A stretch of DNA of 50,579 bases from Hyphomicrobiales bacterium (GCA_900473205.1 UCLB01000019.1:1-50579); one strand, 5' to 3'. Positions 16,346 to 25,786 are shown, counted from the first letter of the stretch. Program-made: numbers and translations. Notes: generated from the sequence alone by a model not told the origin.

Positions 16346-16360
16346 TGATCGCCCAAATCA
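16346..16360 (-). promoter_or_regulatory. TGA-N9-TCA iron-responsive box upstream of fbpC
   Basis: TGA (16346-16348), nine bases, TCA (16358-16360), 33 bases upstream of the fbpC start. Third such box in the iron region. Confidence 0.5.
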
Positions 16361-16428
16361 GGATTAAAGTCAAAAGCCAATCGGTTTCCGCCCCCCTCAT
16401 AAGCGCCTGCGATTTGGAACGGCAATAG

Positions 16429-16444
16429 TTGACGTTTACGTTAG
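16429..16444 (+). promoter_or_regulatory. ACGT-TT-ACGT operator, possibly LiuR/MerR type, upstream of fadD
   Basis: TTGACGTTTACGTTAG contains two ACGT blocks two bases apart, resembling the MerR-family LiuR boxes predicted upstream of fatty-acid and branched-chain amino-acid degradation genes in proteobacteria. It lies 145 bases before the fadD ATG in the fadD/fbpC intergenic region. Confidence 0.4.
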
Positions 16445-16588
16445 AGTTAAATACGCTGATGTGAGTGGATGGTTTTGGAGGCTTCATCTACGATTGCAAT
16501 ATTCGCTGGCGCACCTGTCGGGCTGAGGAGCAGACTGGTACAAGCGTGCATCGTAGGTGATTGCAAGTGCCGGCATGGGGAGGATACT

Positions 16589-18301
16589 ATGAGCGACATG
16601 AATTTGAGCCGTGAGGAAACGCGCATCGTGCAGCGGCCTTGGCTAGCATCTTATCCGCAGGGCGTGCCTGCGGAACTTCCCGACCTTGGCTATGCCTCTC
16701 TGGCAGAACTTCTGGAAAAAAGCTGTGCGCGCTATGCGGATCGTAAGGCCTTTTCCAGCATGGGCAAATCGCTGACCTACCGCCAGCTGGAAGAACAGAC
16801 CCGCCGCATCGGCGCGTGGCTGCAGCAACTGGGCCTGCAAAAGGGCGACCGCGTTGCCGTGATGATGCCGAATATTTTGCAAAACCCGGTTGCGACCTAC
16901 GCCATTTTACGCGCGGGACTGACAGTGGTGAACGTCAACCCGCTCTATACTCCGCGCGAGCTGGAACATCAGCTGAAGGATTCCGGTGCGAAAGCCATTT
17001 TCGTGCTGGAAAACTTTGCCCATGTGGTTCAGCAGGCGCTGCCCAAGACCGATGTGAAACATGTAATCGTTGCCGCGATGGGCGATCTGCTTGGCCTGAA
17101 GGGTCATCTCGTCAATTTCGTGGTGCGCAAGGTCAAGAAGATGGTTCCGGCCTATGCACTGCCGCAGGCTGTGACCTTCAAGCAAGTGCTGGCTCAATCG
17201 CGCCAGATGGAACTAAAGCCCGCGAATATCGGCCTTCAAGACGTGGCCTTCCTGCAATATACCGGCGGCACGACGGGTGTTTCCAAGGGTGCGGTTCTGA
17301 CCAACGCCAATCTTCTGGCAAACAAGGCCCAGATATCGCTTTGGATGGACGCGGTCTTTGTTCACAAGAAGCGGCCGGACGTGCTGAACTTCGTTTGCGC
17401 CCTGCCGCTCTACCACATCTTCGCTTTGACGGTGAATTCGCTGATGGGCGTCGCCCTTGGTGGCCACAATCTGCTGATTGCCAACCCGCGTGATATTCCC
17501 GGCTTCGTCAAGGAGCTGTCCGGTTACACGCCGCATGTTTTCCCGGCCATCAACACGCTGTTCAACGCGCTTTTGAACAATGAGGATTTCCGCAAGTTGG
17601 ACCTGTCCTCGCTGGTTCTCGTCATGGGTGGCGGTATGTCGGTTCAGCGCCCGGTGGCGGAACGTTGGGCGTCCATCACCGGCACCCATATTTGCGAAGG
17701 TTACGGCCTTTCGGAAACCTCACCAGTTGCGACCGTCAACCCGCTGGGCCGCTCCGATTTCAGCGGCACCATCGGTCTTCCCATGCCATCCACCGATGTG
17801 GATATTCGCGACGATGATGGCAACAGCTTGGCCCTCGGCGAAGTGGGTGAGATTTGTATCCGCGGCCCGCAGGTCATGCCGGGTTACTGGCAGCGACCGG
17901 ATGAAACCGCAAAGGTGATGACGCCGGACGGTTTCTTCCGCTCAGGCGACATGGGCTTCATGGATGAGGCGGGTTACACAAAGATCGTGGACCGCAAGAA
18001 GGACATGATCCTCGTGTCGGGCTTCAACGTTTATCCCAACGAAATCGAGGAGGTGGCGGCGGCCCATCCCGGCGTGCAGGAATGTGCCGCAGTGGGCGTT
18101 GTGGATGAGCATTCCGGCGAAGCCGTGAAGCTTTACGTCGTGAAAAAAGACCAGGCACTGACGGTGGAAGAGCTGAAGGCTTTCTGCGCCAAAAGCCTGA
18201 CCAACTACAAGCGGCCCAAGCATATCGAGTTTCTGCCGGAACTGCCCAAGACCAATGTTGGCAAGATCCTGCGGCGTGAACTTCGAAAGCTGGCTAACTG
18301 A
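16589..18301 (+). CDS. fadD: Long-chain fatty-acid-CoA ligase
   Basis: An acyl-CoA synthetase of 570 residues that activates fatty acids with ATP and CoA for beta-oxidation or lipid synthesis. The AMP-binding motif YTGGTTGVSKGAVLTN is in the middle, followed by EGYGLSETSP, then the C-terminal hinge and catalytic region GDMGFMDEAGYTKIVDRKKDMI and NVGKILRRELR. The start is ATG 16589, with GGGGAGG upstream. It is divergent from fbpC and forms its own unit. Chain-length preference is not readable, but length and motifs agree with FadD. Confidence 0.92.
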   Translation: MSDMNLSREETRIVQRPWLASYPQGVPAELPDLGYASLAELLEKSCARYADRKAFSSMGKSLTYRQLEEQTRRIGAWLQQLGLQKGDRVAVMMPNILQNPVATYAILRAGLTVVNVNPLYTPRELEHQLKDSGAKAIFVLENFAHVVQQALPKTDVKHVIVAAMGDLLGLKGHLVNFVVRKVKKMVPAYALPQAVTFKQVLAQSRQMELKPANIGLQDVAFLQYTGGTTGVSKGAVLTNANLLANKAQISLWMDAVFVHKKRPDVLNFVCALPLYHIFALTVNSLMGVALGGHNLLIANPRDIPGFVKELSGYTPHVFPAINTLFNALLNNEDFRKLDLSSLVLVMGGGMSVQRPVAERWASITGTHICEGYGLSETSPVATVNPLGRSDFSGTIGLPMPSTDVDIRDDDGNSLALGEVGEICIRGPQVMPGYWQRPDETAKVMTPDGFFRSGDMGFMDEAGYTKIVDRKKDMILVSGFNVYPNEIEEVAAAHPGVQECAAVGVVDEHSGEAVKLYVVKKDQALTVEELKAFCAKSLTNYKRPKHIEFLPELPKTNVGKILRRELRKLAN

Positions 18302-18321
18302 TTGGTGTACTTCACAATATT

Positions 18322-18333
18322 TCAATCGATTTA
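18322..18333. promoter_or_regulatory. LacI-type operator upstream of pgi
   Basis: TCAATCGATTTA, 75 bases before the pgi start. It matches at 11 of 12 positions the perfect palindrome in front of frk (23813-23824). The central CG inside an A/T palindrome is typical of LacI-family operators. Confidence 0.45.
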
Positions 18334-18407
18334 GCTATCTCACCTTGATTTAGCCCGATGAAAAAGAATAGTTTCCTCATCCTTCCACGGAGCATGAGGA
18401 GCATTCC

Positions 18408-20033
18408 ATGCAGGCCATCGTTGAAAACCTGAAATCCACTGCCGCGAAGACTGCCGCCACCGATCTTCGCGCCGCTTTTGCCGCAAACGCCAATCGTTTC
18501 GAGCAATTCAGCGTGCGCTTCGACGATCTGCTGATGGATTATTCCAAATGCGCCGTGAATGACGAGGTGCTGGCGCTTCTCGAAAAGCTTGCCATCGAAG
18601 GCGGCGTCGAGAAAAAGCGTGACGAAATGTTCTCCGGCGCAGAGATCAACTTCACCGAAGGCCGCGCCGTGCTGCACACGGCGCTGCGCAACCGTTCCAA
18701 CACGCCGGTTCTTGTCGAAGGCAAGGATGTGATGCCAGACGTGAACGGTGTGCTTGCCGCCATGGGCAAATTTGCCGATGCCATCCGCTCCGGCACGCTG
18801 AAGGGTGCAACCGGCAAAAAGATCACCGACATCGTCAATATCGGCATCGGCGGCTCCGATCTTGGCCCTGTCATGGCCACGTTAGCGCTGGCGCCCTTCC
18901 ATGATGGCCCTCGCGCCCATTTCGTTTCCAACATCGACGGCGCGCATATTGCCGATACGCTGAAGCTGATCGACCCGGAAACATCGCTCTTCATCATTGC
19001 ATCCAAGACCTTCACCACCATCGAGACCATGACGAATGCGGCCACGGCCCGCACCTTCATCGCCGACAAGCTGGGCGAAGAGGCCGTCGGCCACCACTTC
19101 TGCGCCGTTTCCACCGCGCTCGACAAGGTCGCGAAATTCGGCATCAATAGCGACCGCGTCTTTGGTTTCTGGGATTGGGTCGGCGGTCGCTACTCCATCT
19201 GGTCGGCCATCGGCCTGCCGCTGATGATCGCCATCGGCCCTGAGAATTTCGGCAAGTTTCTGGATGGCGCGCATGCCATGGACACGCATTTCCGGGAAGC
19301 GCCGGTGCGCCAGAACCTGCCCATGCTGCTCGGCCTCATCGGCTTTTATCACCGCAACGTGCTGGATTACCCGACCCGTGCCATTCTGCCTTACGACCAG
19401 CGCCTGTCGCGCTTCCCCGCCTATCTGCAACAGCTCGATATGGAATCCAATGGCAAGGGTGTCACCATCGATGGCACGCCGGTCGAAGGTCAGTCGGGCC
19501 CTGTCGTGTGGGGCGAGCCCGGCACGAACGGCCAGCACGCTTTCTACCAGCTGATCCACCAAGGCACGAGCGTCATTCCCACCGAATTCATGATTGCCGC
19601 CAATGGCTTCGAGCCGAAGCTGCGCCACCAGCACCAACTGCTCATCGCCAATTGCCTTGCGCAATCGGAAGCGCTGATGAAGGGCCGCACCTTGGCCGAA
19701 GCGAAGGAACAACTGACCTCCAAGGGCATGGATGACAAAAAGGCCGATTTTATCGCGCCCCACCGCGTCTTCACCGGCAACCGTCCATCCATTACCTTCG
19801 TCTACGACAAGCTGACGCCGTTTGCGCTGGGCCGCCTCATCGCGCTTTACGAACACCGTGTCTTCGTGGAAGGCGTGCTGTTCCGCATCAACTCCTTCGA
19901 CCAGTGGGGCGTGGAGCTTGGCAAGGAACTGGCAACCGGCCTTCTGCCTGTGGTGGAAGGCAAGGAAAGTGCCGAAGGACATGACAGCTCGACGCAGGGT
20001 CTGGTCAAGGCGCTTTCGGGGTTGGCGAAGTAA
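18408..20033 (+). CDS. pgi: Glucose-6-phosphate isomerase
   Basis: A cytoplasmic enzyme of 541 residues interconverting glucose 6-phosphate and fructose 6-phosphate. Both family signatures are present: [15 protein letters not shown] in the middle and [10 protein letters not shown] near the C-terminus, with the phosphate-binding [10 protein letters not shown] earlier. GAGGAGC precedes the ATG at 18408. A strong terminator follows. The palindrome shared with frk suggests joint control of hexose-phosphate entry. Confidence 0.97.
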   Translation: MQAIVENLKSTAAKTAATDLRAAFAANANRFEQFSVRFDDLLMDYSKCAVNDEVLALLEKLAIEGGVEKKRDEMFSGAEINFTEGRAVLHTALRNRSNTPVLVEGKDVMPDVNGVLAAMGKFADAIRSGTLKGATGKKITDIVNIGIGGSDLGPVMATLALAPFHDGPRAHFVSNIDGAHIADTLKLIDPETSLFIIASKTFTTIETMTNAATARTFIADKLGEEAVGHHFCAVSTALDKVAKFGINSDRVFGFWDWVGGRYSIWSAIGLPLMIAIGPENFGKFLDGAHAMDTHFREAPVRQNLPMLLGLIGFYHRNVLDYPTRAILPYDQRLSRFPAYLQQLDMESNGKGVTIDGTPVEGQSGPVVWGEPGTNGQHAFYQLIHQGTSVIPTEFMIAANGFEPKLRHQHQLLIANCLAQSEALMKGRTLAEAKEQLTSKGMDDKKADFIAPHRVFTGNRPSITFVYDKLTPFALGRLIALYEHRVFVEGVLFRINSFDQWGVELGKELATGLLPVVEGKESAEGHDSSTQGLVKALSGLAK

Positions 20034-20056
20034 GCACGTCCAACCGCCTCACATAA

Positions 20057-20092
20057 CAAAACCCGCCGGGCGACGGGCGGGTTTTGTTTTTT
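20057..20092 (+). terminator. Terminator of pgi, likely bidirectional
   Basis: An 11-bp perfect stem CAAAACCCGCC/GGCGGGTTTTG with an 8-base loop is followed by six T. It lies 23 bases after the pgi stop and 18 bases before the convergent symporter stop, so it may serve both. Confidence 0.85.
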
Positions 20093-20109
20093 CGGCAATT
20101 GTTGCGCGC

Positions 20110-21462
20110 CTATTCGGCAGGCGCCACGGCGGGGTCGAGCGCATCGATACCCTCCTGGCGATCATAGGCAGCCTGATCGAGAATGCCCTGACGCTTGGCG
20201 ACGATAGTCGGGATCAGCGCCTGACCGGCCACATTGACCGCCGTGCGGCCCATATCGAGGATCGGATCGACCGCCAGCAACAGCCCGACGCCTTGCAACG
20301 GCAGACCGAGCGTGGACAGTGTCAACGTCAGCATCACGGTCGCACCCGTCAGACCCGCCGTTGCGGCAGAGCCGAGAACCGAGACGAAGGCAATCAGCAC
20401 ATATTCCTGAATGCCGAGCGGCAGGCCGTAAAACTGCGCAACGAAGATGGCGGAAATCGCCGGATAGATTGCCGCACATCCGTCCATCTTGGTCGTCGCA
20501 CCCAGCGGCACGGCGAAGGCGGCATATTCACGCGGCACACCGAGATTGCGCTCCGTGACCTGTTCTGTCACCGGCAGCGTGCCGATGGAGGAGCGGGAAA
20601 CGAACGCAAGCTGGATGGCTGGCCATGCGCCGGAGAAAAAGCGGATCGGGTTCAGCCCGTTTGCCGCAAGAACGATGGGGTAGACGACGAAAAGAACGAT
20701 GGCGAGGCCGATATAGATCGCCGCCGAATACCAGCCGAGCGAAGCCAGTGCTTCCCAGCCATAAACCGCAACCGCATTGCCCAGAAGACCGATCGTGCCG
20801 ATGGGCGTCAGGCGAATGACCCACCACAAAATCTTGCGCGTAATGGCCAGCAGCGAGCGGTTGAACGCCAGAAACGGCTCGGCCTTTTCACCCACCTGCA
20901 AGGCGGCGATGCCGACGGCGATGGAAATGACCAATATTTGCAAGACGTTGAAGTTCAGCGCGGTCGTCGCGCCACCCGGGGTGACCTTGGTCGATGCCTG
21001 AAGGCCGAGCAGGTTGGCGGGGATCAGGCCTTTGAGGAAGTCGAGCCACGAACCGGTGCTGGAGGGTGCAGCCGCAGCAGTTGCCGCCACGCCAGAATTG
21101 ATGCCTGGCTGGATCAGCAGACCCAGCGCGATGCCGATGAGAACAGCAATCAGAGCCGTGATGGCAAACCACAACAGCGTCTGCCACACCAACCGCGCGG
21201 CATTGTTCAGCTCCCGCAGATTGGCGATGGAAGCCACGATGGCGGTGAAAATCAGCAGCGGCACGAGTGCGCGCAACAGCTGAACGAAGATCGAGCCGAT
21301 GGTCGACAGCGTCTGAACCAGCCAATTCGGCCCCGCCTCGGACGCGCCCATCTGCCGGGCGACATAGCCAAGCACAAGACCGACAACCATGGCGGCAAAA
21401 ACCTGAAAGCCGAACGAAGCATAAAAGGGCTTAGGCCCCCGTGTGGTGGATGAAGCAGGCAT
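20110..21462 (-). CDS. Dicarboxylate/amino acid:cation symporter (DAACS family)
   Basis: A secondary transporter of 450 residues in the inner membrane. Family motifs: SRSSIGTLP (serine-rich re-entrant hairpin), GATTKMDGCAAIYPA and DPILDMGRTAVNVAGQ near the C-terminus. The CAAIYPA context is closer to the cystine/amino-acid branch (TcyP-like) than to DctA (NMDGT), so cystine or another amino acid is a possible substrate; this is a weak inference. The ATG at 21462 has a weak GGA upstream. An Ala/Ser-rich loop near residue 125-135 is poorly conserved. Confidence 0.85.
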   Translation of the reverse strand: MPASSTTRGPKPFYASFGFQVFAAMVVGLVLGYVARQMGASEAGPNWLVQTLSTIGSIFVQLLRALVPLLIFTAIVASIANLRELNNAARLVWQTLLWFAITALIAVLIGIALGLLIQPGINSGVAATAAAAPSSTGSWLDFLKGLIPANLLGLQASTKVTPGGATTALNFNVLQILVISIAVGIAALQVGEKAEPFLAFNRSLLAITRKILWWVIRLTPIGTIGLLGNAVAVYGWEALASLGWYSAAIYIGLAIVLFVVYPIVLAANGLNPIRFFSGAWPAIQLAFVSRSSIGTLPVTEQVTERNLGVPREYAAFAVPLGATTKMDGCAAIYPAISAIFVAQFYGLPLGIQEYVLIAFVSVLGSAATAGLTGATVMLTLTLSTLGLPLQGVGLLLAVDPILDMGRTAVNVAGQALIPTIVAKRQGILDQAAYDRQEGIDALDPAVAPAE

Positions 21463-21734
21463 TTTGTATCCGTGAAAAACGAAAAGACGGTCGCTACCGT
21501 CTAACGTGAAAATGAAGAGATGGTGCTATTCTCTGCCTCTTGTCCACAATATCAACGAACGGAATTGCTCGCCCGCGTGATTCACTAGAAATTTTGTTTA
21601 TCAGATCCAGCAGCACGGACCGGCTTCTCACGGATCAAAACAATTCATGAGACCAATCCATCTCGGCAGATGGAAAAGGCGGATAGAAGCGCATAGCCTT
21701 GGCAAATTCTCATCTCCATCAGGGCTTTTGCCAA

Positions 21735-22370
21735 ATGCCGCTTCTCGATGCGACCGCCATTCACCCCATTACACTGCCCGATGGGCGAGTCTATGAGGAA
21801 ACCGTCTATCTGAAGAACGTCATCGATCATCCCCGCATGGATGTTGGTGATTTCAGCTATTACACGCATTCTGGGAAGCTGGAGGACACAGCCGCTATTC
21901 TGGCCCCCTTCCTTGGTCACGAGGTCCGCGAACGGTTGGTCATCGGCAAATTCGTGCAGATAGCCAGAGGCAGCTATTTCATCACAAGCTCGGCCAACCA
22001 CCCAATGACGGGTTTCACCACCTATCCGTTTCGCATCTTCAAGCCGGAGACATTCGGATACAAGGATTTGCCTGTCAAAGACACGATTGTGGATCATGAT
22101 GTGTGGATCGGCCAGAACGCGGCCATCATGCCCGGGGTCCATATCGGCAGCGGCGCCATCGTTGCCGCAGCATCAGTCGTGACGCGCAATGTACCGCCTT
22201 ACGCGGTTGTCGGAGGCAATCCCGCAAAGCTTATCCGTATGCGCTATTCTGAAGACGTCATCGAGCAGCTACTGCGTCTTGCTTGGTGGGACTGGCCTCT
22301 CGAAAAGATTGAAGCGAAGCTTGAAGCACTCAATAGTGGCGACATCGCCGATCTGACGGGCAATTTCTAG
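21735..22370 (+). CDS. Hexapeptide-repeat acetyltransferase (CatB/Vat-like)
   Basis: A cytoplasmic acyltransferase of 211 residues with a left-handed beta-helix. Repeats of the type VWIGQNAAIMPGVHIGSGAIVAAASVV (given in part, residues about 130-156) are followed by VGGNPAKLIRMRY and a C-terminal WWDWP segment, all typical of xenobiotic (chloramphenicol/virginiamycin) acetyltransferase relatives. I start it at ATG 21735; a TTG frame reaches 21699. The acceptor is unknown, and many such chromosomal enzymes are not resistance factors. It is convergent with the small membrane protein gene. Confidence 0.82.
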   Translation: MPLLDATAIHPITLPDGRVYEETVYLKNVIDHPRMDVGDFSYYTHSGKLEDTAAILAPFLGHEVRERLVIGKFVQIARGSYFITSSANHPMTGFTTYPFRIFKPETFGYKDLPVKDTIVDHDVWIGQNAAIMPGVHIGSGAIVAAASVVTRNVPPYAVVGGNPAKLIRMRYSEDVIEQLLRLAWWDWPLEKIEAKLEALNSGDIADLTGNF

Positions 22371-22414
22371 ACGTGCCTCGGTTGTTCTTTCGAACAAGCG
22401 GATGTGCGCAGGCT

Positions 22415-22675
22415 TTACCAGCGTTGCTGGTCGCCGTTCGAAACACCACCATCGTGCCACTCTTCGTAATAGCGCGTGGCGGTATCTTGCGCGTGCAGCA
22501 GCATTGAAGGATTTTGCCAGACCATAAGCCCGCAAATGATCACAGCCGCTAACAGCGCGATCCCGATCAGCTTGCGCACGACAAACATCACCAGCCAGAT
22601 TCCGATGACCGCAACAACGGTCATTATCAGAATCGAACCGACATCTTTAGGCATATAGGTCTCAAGGGTTTCCAT
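22415..22675 (-). CDS. Small two-helix membrane protein, unknown function
   Basis: An 86-residue protein with two adjacent hydrophobic segments (ILIMTVVAVIGIWLVMFVV, then LIGIALLAAVIICGLMVW) split by RK, and a polar tail ending SNGDQQRW. I do not recognise a family. Two starts are possible (ATG 22675 and ATG 22654); neither has a clear ribosome-binding site. The hydrophobic pattern and typical codon use favour a real gene. Confidence 0.55.
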   Translation of the reverse strand: METLETYMPKDVGSILIMTVVAVIGIWLVMFVVRKLIGIALLAAVIICGLMVWQNPSMLLHAQDTATRYYEEWHDGGVSNGDQQRW

Positions 22676-22792
22676 GTGAGCTTATAGAGCGAGCGTTTTG
22701 GCCGAAGAAAGGCAAAGCGGGGAAATGAGGAGCTGAAACCGCCCGAGCGCCAGGCTAATGCTGCGCCTGCTCAACAATCAAAGAAATCTCTT

Positions 22793-22820
22793 CGATTTTT
22801 TCTCGGCTTTAAAAAAATCG
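22793..22820. repeat. A/T inverted repeat downstream of frk
   Basis: CGATTTTTT and AAAAAATCG are separated by ten bases. On the minus strand it lies 42 bases after the frk stop and may act as a weak end of transcription. Confidence 0.3.
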
Positions 22821-22861
22821 GGATACAGATGGCTGGTCGCAACCCCTGACGTACTCTGAAC

Positions 22862-23788
22862 TCACAACCCGATCTCATTCGCCCAAGGCGGGTTCGCCCC
22901 CGCGCGCGACACAGTCACCGCCGCAGCCTTCGCACCCAGTGCCAGTGCCTTGGCAATCTGTTCTTCCGTCAGCGCCGCAACCTGCGGCTTGGTTAGCAGG
23001 CCTTGAAGCTTCAGCGAGGCGAGGATGCCGGCGTCGAAGGTGTCGCCTGCGCCGACTGTATCGACCACCTCAACCCGTTCGCTTGGGACCTCCACGCGCA
23101 GGTTCGCGGTGTAGCCAACTGCGCCTTCGGCACCGCGGGTGACGACGACGAGTTTGGCGCCGTGGTGCAGCCAGTGACGGGCGAGTGTATCTTCGTCACC
23201 TTCCAGACCGAACCAGGCCAGATCCTCATCCGAGAATTTGACGATATCCGATTTGGCGGCCATGCGGTTGATGCGTTCCAGGTGCTTCTGCTTGTCCTTG
23301 ATGAAGCCGGGGCGGATGTTGGGGTCGAGCGAGATGACGCGTTTTTCGTGCTCGCGCATCAACAGCGCCTCATAGGTCCCGCCGCAGGGTTCGGGAATGA
23401 GGCTGATCGCGCCGAAATGCATGGCTTCGCAGTCGGCACCGATGTTGGGCAGATCGGTCTCGGAGAGCATGCGCAACGCCGTGCCTTCATCGTAGAAAGC
23501 ATAGGTCGCGTGGCCATCAACCAGTTTGACGAAGGCGATTGTGGAGGGGCGGTGCGAGAAGGCACAGAGGCTGTAATCGACATTGCTGGCCTTCAGCGTG
23601 TCCTTCAGGATTTCGCCCATCATGTCATCGGCGATGCCGGAGAAGAAGGCGGAGGGAACGCCGAGACGACCCAGCGCAATGGCCGTGTTGAAGACCGCCC
23701 CACCTGCATAGGGCGCAAAGCCCGGCTCGCCTTTCGTGGTTTCACGCGGCAGCATGTCGATCAGGGCTTCACCACAACACAGGATCAT
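22862..23788 (-). CDS. frk: Fructokinase (PfkB family)
   Basis: A cytoplasmic sugar kinase of 308 residues. Both PfkB signatures are present: GGAVFNTAIALGRLG near residue 29 and DTVGAGDTFDAGILASL near residue 245, containing the GAGD anion hole with the catalytic Asp. The N-terminus CCGEALIDM is typical of fructokinases. A strong GGAGGAGG precedes the ATG at 23788. A perfect LacI-type palindrome lies 25 bases upstream and is shared with pgi, so fructose 6-phosphate made here would be fed to Pgi under the same control. Confidence 0.88.
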   Translation of the reverse strand: MILCCGEALIDMLPRETTKGEPGFAPYAGGAVFNTAIALGRLGVPSAFFSGIADDMMGEILKDTLKASNVDYSLCAFSHRPSTIAFVKLVDGHATYAFYDEGTALRMLSETDLPNIGADCEAMHFGAISLIPEPCGGTYEALLMREHEKRVISLDPNIRPGFIKDKQKHLERINRMAAKSDIVKFSDEDLAWFGLEGDEDTLARHWLHHGAKLVVVTRGAEGAVGYTANLRVEVPSERVEVVDTVGAGDTFDAGILASLKLQGLLTKPQVAALTEEQIAKALALGAKAAAVTVSRAGANPPWANEIGL

Positions 23789-23812
23789 CCGGTCCTCCTC
23801 CGTATCAAAAAC

Positions 23813-23824
23813 TAAATCGATTTA
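23813..23824. promoter_or_regulatory. LacI-type operator upstream of frk
   Basis: TAAATCGATTTA is a perfect 12-bp palindrome with a central CG, 25 bases before the frk start. A near copy lies upstream of pgi at 18322-18333. Confidence 0.55.
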
Positions 23825-23883
23825 AACAACTTCGCCCGAAATGGCCAGATGTCTACCAATCGAAAATTCTCACCCAAACAAGA

Positions 23884-24582
23884 TCAGGATTGCGGCAATT
23901 CGCTGACCCCGCCGCGCGCAGCAGACCACGGCAGCGGGTTGTCGAGGAAGGCTTCGACTTCCGACAAGGTCTTGTCATCGAACAGCTTTTCCGCGCGGGC
24001 AACGGCCAGAACATTGCGCCATGTGCTCAAGTAATGCAGCTTGACGTTTCCGTTGCCAAACCGTGCTCCTGCCTCCGGGAAGATGCCGTAATAGAACAGC
24101 GCAATGCCATGATCGACAATGCCGCCTGCTGCCCTGATCGCATCGATGAAGGTGAACATGGAGCCGCCAGCGGTCGTCAGATCCTCGATGACGAGCACGC
24201 GCGCGCCCTCAGGCATATGGCCTTCGATCTGCGCATTTCGACCATGGCCCTTGGGTTTCTTGCGGCAATAGATCATCGGCAGGCCCAGACGCTCCGCCAA
24301 GAAGGCCGCGAAGGGAATGCCAGCCGTTTCACCACCGGCCACGCAATCGAATTTCTCGAAGCCCGCATCGGCAACGATCTTGGCCGCTGCGAAATCCATG
24401 ACGGCGGAGCGGATGCGGGGATAGGAAATCAGCTTGCGCATGTCGATATAGACCGGGCTCTTCATGCCGGAAGCAAAGGTGTAGGGGCTTTCCGAGTTGA
24501 AATGCACCGCCTTGATTTCCCACAACATCTTCGCAACAAGTTCTGCCACAAGGGCGCGATCCGTGAATGTAAACTGGGACAT
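23884..24582 (-). CDS. pyrE: Orotate phosphoribosyltransferase
   Basis: The fifth step of UMP synthesis: joins orotate and PRPP to give OMP. 232 residues from ATG 24582 (MSQFTFTD), which has AGAGG nine bases upstream; ATG 24588 is too close to it. The PRPP-binding motif [14 protein letters not shown] lies in the middle, preceded by the [16 protein letters not shown] flexible loop. The C-terminus is longer than that of E. coli PyrE, as common in alphaproteobacteria. It follows pyrC after 70 bases that contain a terminator hairpin, so expression is probably attenuated. Confidence 0.95.
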   Translation of the reverse strand: MSQFTFTDRALVAELVAKMLWEIKAVHFNSESPYTFASGMKSPVYIDMRKLISYPRIRSAVMDFAAAKIVADAGFEKFDCVAGGETAGIPFAAFLAERLGLPMIYCRKKPKGHGRNAQIEGHMPEGARVLVIEDLTTAGGSMFTFIDAIRAAGGIVDHGIALFYYGIFPEAGARFGNGNVKLHYLSTWRNVLAVARAEKLFDDKTLSEVEAFLDNPLPWSAARGGVSELPQS

Positions 24583-24614
24583 CGGCATTTTCCTCTTTTG
24601 ATCATCGAGTGCAT

Positions 24615-24651
24615 AAAAAAACTGCCGGATAAACCGGCAGCGATTAAAAAA
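24615..24651 (-). terminator. pyrC-pyrE intercistronic terminator, candidate attenuator
   Basis: On the minus strand, directly after the pyrC stop (24655-24653), comes a run of six T (24651-24646), then a perfect 7-bp stem CTGCCGG/CCGGCAG with a 5-base loop (24640-24622) and seven T (24621-24615). The pyrE start is 33 bases further on. A U-tract followed by a terminator between two pyr genes matches the layout of UTP-sensing attenuation at enterobacterial pyrE and pyrBI. Confidence 0.8.
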
Positions 24652-24652
24652 T

Positions 24653-25690
24653 TCAGGCAACATCCCAGTGCAGCGGGAACATGGGGTCGAACACCGTGAC
24701 CGGGCCTGCGCCGGTGTCGATTTTGGCGGGGAAGCTCACCGGCTCATCGCGCTTGACCATTGTGATCGTCTCGTCATTCGGCGCCAGACCATACCAGGCC
24801 GGGCCGTTCAGCGAGACGAAGGCTTCAAGCTTGTCCAACGCATCGTCCTGCTCGAACACATGGGCAAGGCAGCTCATGGTGTTGATGGAGGTGTAGACAC
24901 CGGCGCAACCGCAGGCGCATTCCTTCAGCGGGTCTACATGCGGGGCGGAATCCGTGCCGAGGAAGAAGCGCTTGTCGCCCGATGTGGCGGCAGCGCGCAG
25001 GGCAAGACGATGCTCCTCGCGCTTGGCAACCGGCAGGCAGTAATAATGTGGCTTGATGCCGCCGACCAGAATGGCATTGCGGTTGATGATGAGGTGGTGC
25101 GTGGTAATCGAGCCAGCGAGATTGGCCTTGGACGCTTTGATGTAATCCACGCCATCGCGCGTCGTCACATGTTCCATCGTCACTTTCAGCTCTGGCAGGC
25201 GCTGGCGCAGCGGATCGAGAACCGTATCGATGAAGACCTTTTCGCGGTCGAAAATATCGACTTCCGGTGTCGTCACTTCGCCATGGACGCAGAGCGGCAG
25301 GCCGATTTTCGCCATGCGCTCCAGCACCGGCATCGCCTTATCCATATCCCGCACGCCACCATGGGAGTTGGTGGTGGCACCGGCGGGGTATAGCTTGACG
25401 GCGGTGATGAGGCCGCTTGTCTTGCCTTCTTCTACATCGTCCGGGCTGGTGTGTTCTGTCAGGTAGAGCGTCATCAGCGGTTCGAAACGATCCCCCGCTG
25501 GAATGGCTTTAACGATACGGTCCCTGTAGGCAATTGCATCTGATGTCGTCACCACCGGCGGCACGAGGTTGGGCATGATGATGGCGCGCGCGAAGTGGCG
25601 GCTGGTATCACCGATCACGCCTTCCAGCATCGCACCATCGCGCAAATGCAGGTGCCAGTCATCAGGGCGGCGAAGGGTGATCGACTTCAT
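24653..25690 (-). CDS. pyrC: Dihydroorotase
   Basis: The third step of pyrimidine synthesis: cyclises carbamoyl aspartate to dihydroorotate. 345 residues, the length of the E. coli PyrC type. Metal ligands are visible: [10 protein letters not shown] at residues 10-19 (His-x-His), [13 protein letters not shown] with the carbamylated lysine region, the later CVHGE and the [11 protein letters not shown] segment, and GTDSAPH with the catalytic Asp. It starts at ATG 25690. Pairing with pyrE is common; the order here is pyrC then pyrE on the minus strand. Confidence 0.95.
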   Translation of the reverse strand: MKSITLRRPDDWHLHLRDGAMLEGVIGDTSRHFARAIIMPNLVPPVVTTSDAIAYRDRIVKAIPAGDRFEPLMTLYLTEHTSPDDVEEGKTSGLITAVKLYPAGATTNSHGGVRDMDKAMPVLERMAKIGLPLCVHGEVTTPEVDIFDREKVFIDTVLDPLRQRLPELKVTMEHVTTRDGVDYIKASKANLAGSITTHHLIINRNAILVGGIKPHYYCLPVAKREEHRLALRAAATSGDKRFFLGTDSAPHVDPLKECACGCAGVYTSINTMSCLAHVFEQDDALDKLEAFVSLNGPAWYGLAPNDETITMVKRDEPVSFPAKIDTGAGPVTVFDPMFPLHWDVA

Positions 25691-25786
25691 CGTGAAACCT
25701 CGAGCTTGCTGGAATTGCGCCCGTTTAACACCATTTAACGCGAGAAGACAGCGCCTTATCAGACTTTTTCAGCGCAAAAACTGCGC

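Noticed and set aside
15261..16487. Longer N-terminus for FbpC (frame opening at 16487)
   Set aside because: The extra residues cross the TGA-N9-TCA box and have no resemblance to ABC ATPases; ATG 16313 fits the family start.
19822..21453. Long open frame (543 codons) running across the pgi end and opposite the symporter
   Set aside because: It crosses a terminator and has a low-complexity, charged composition. pgi and the symporter explain both strands.
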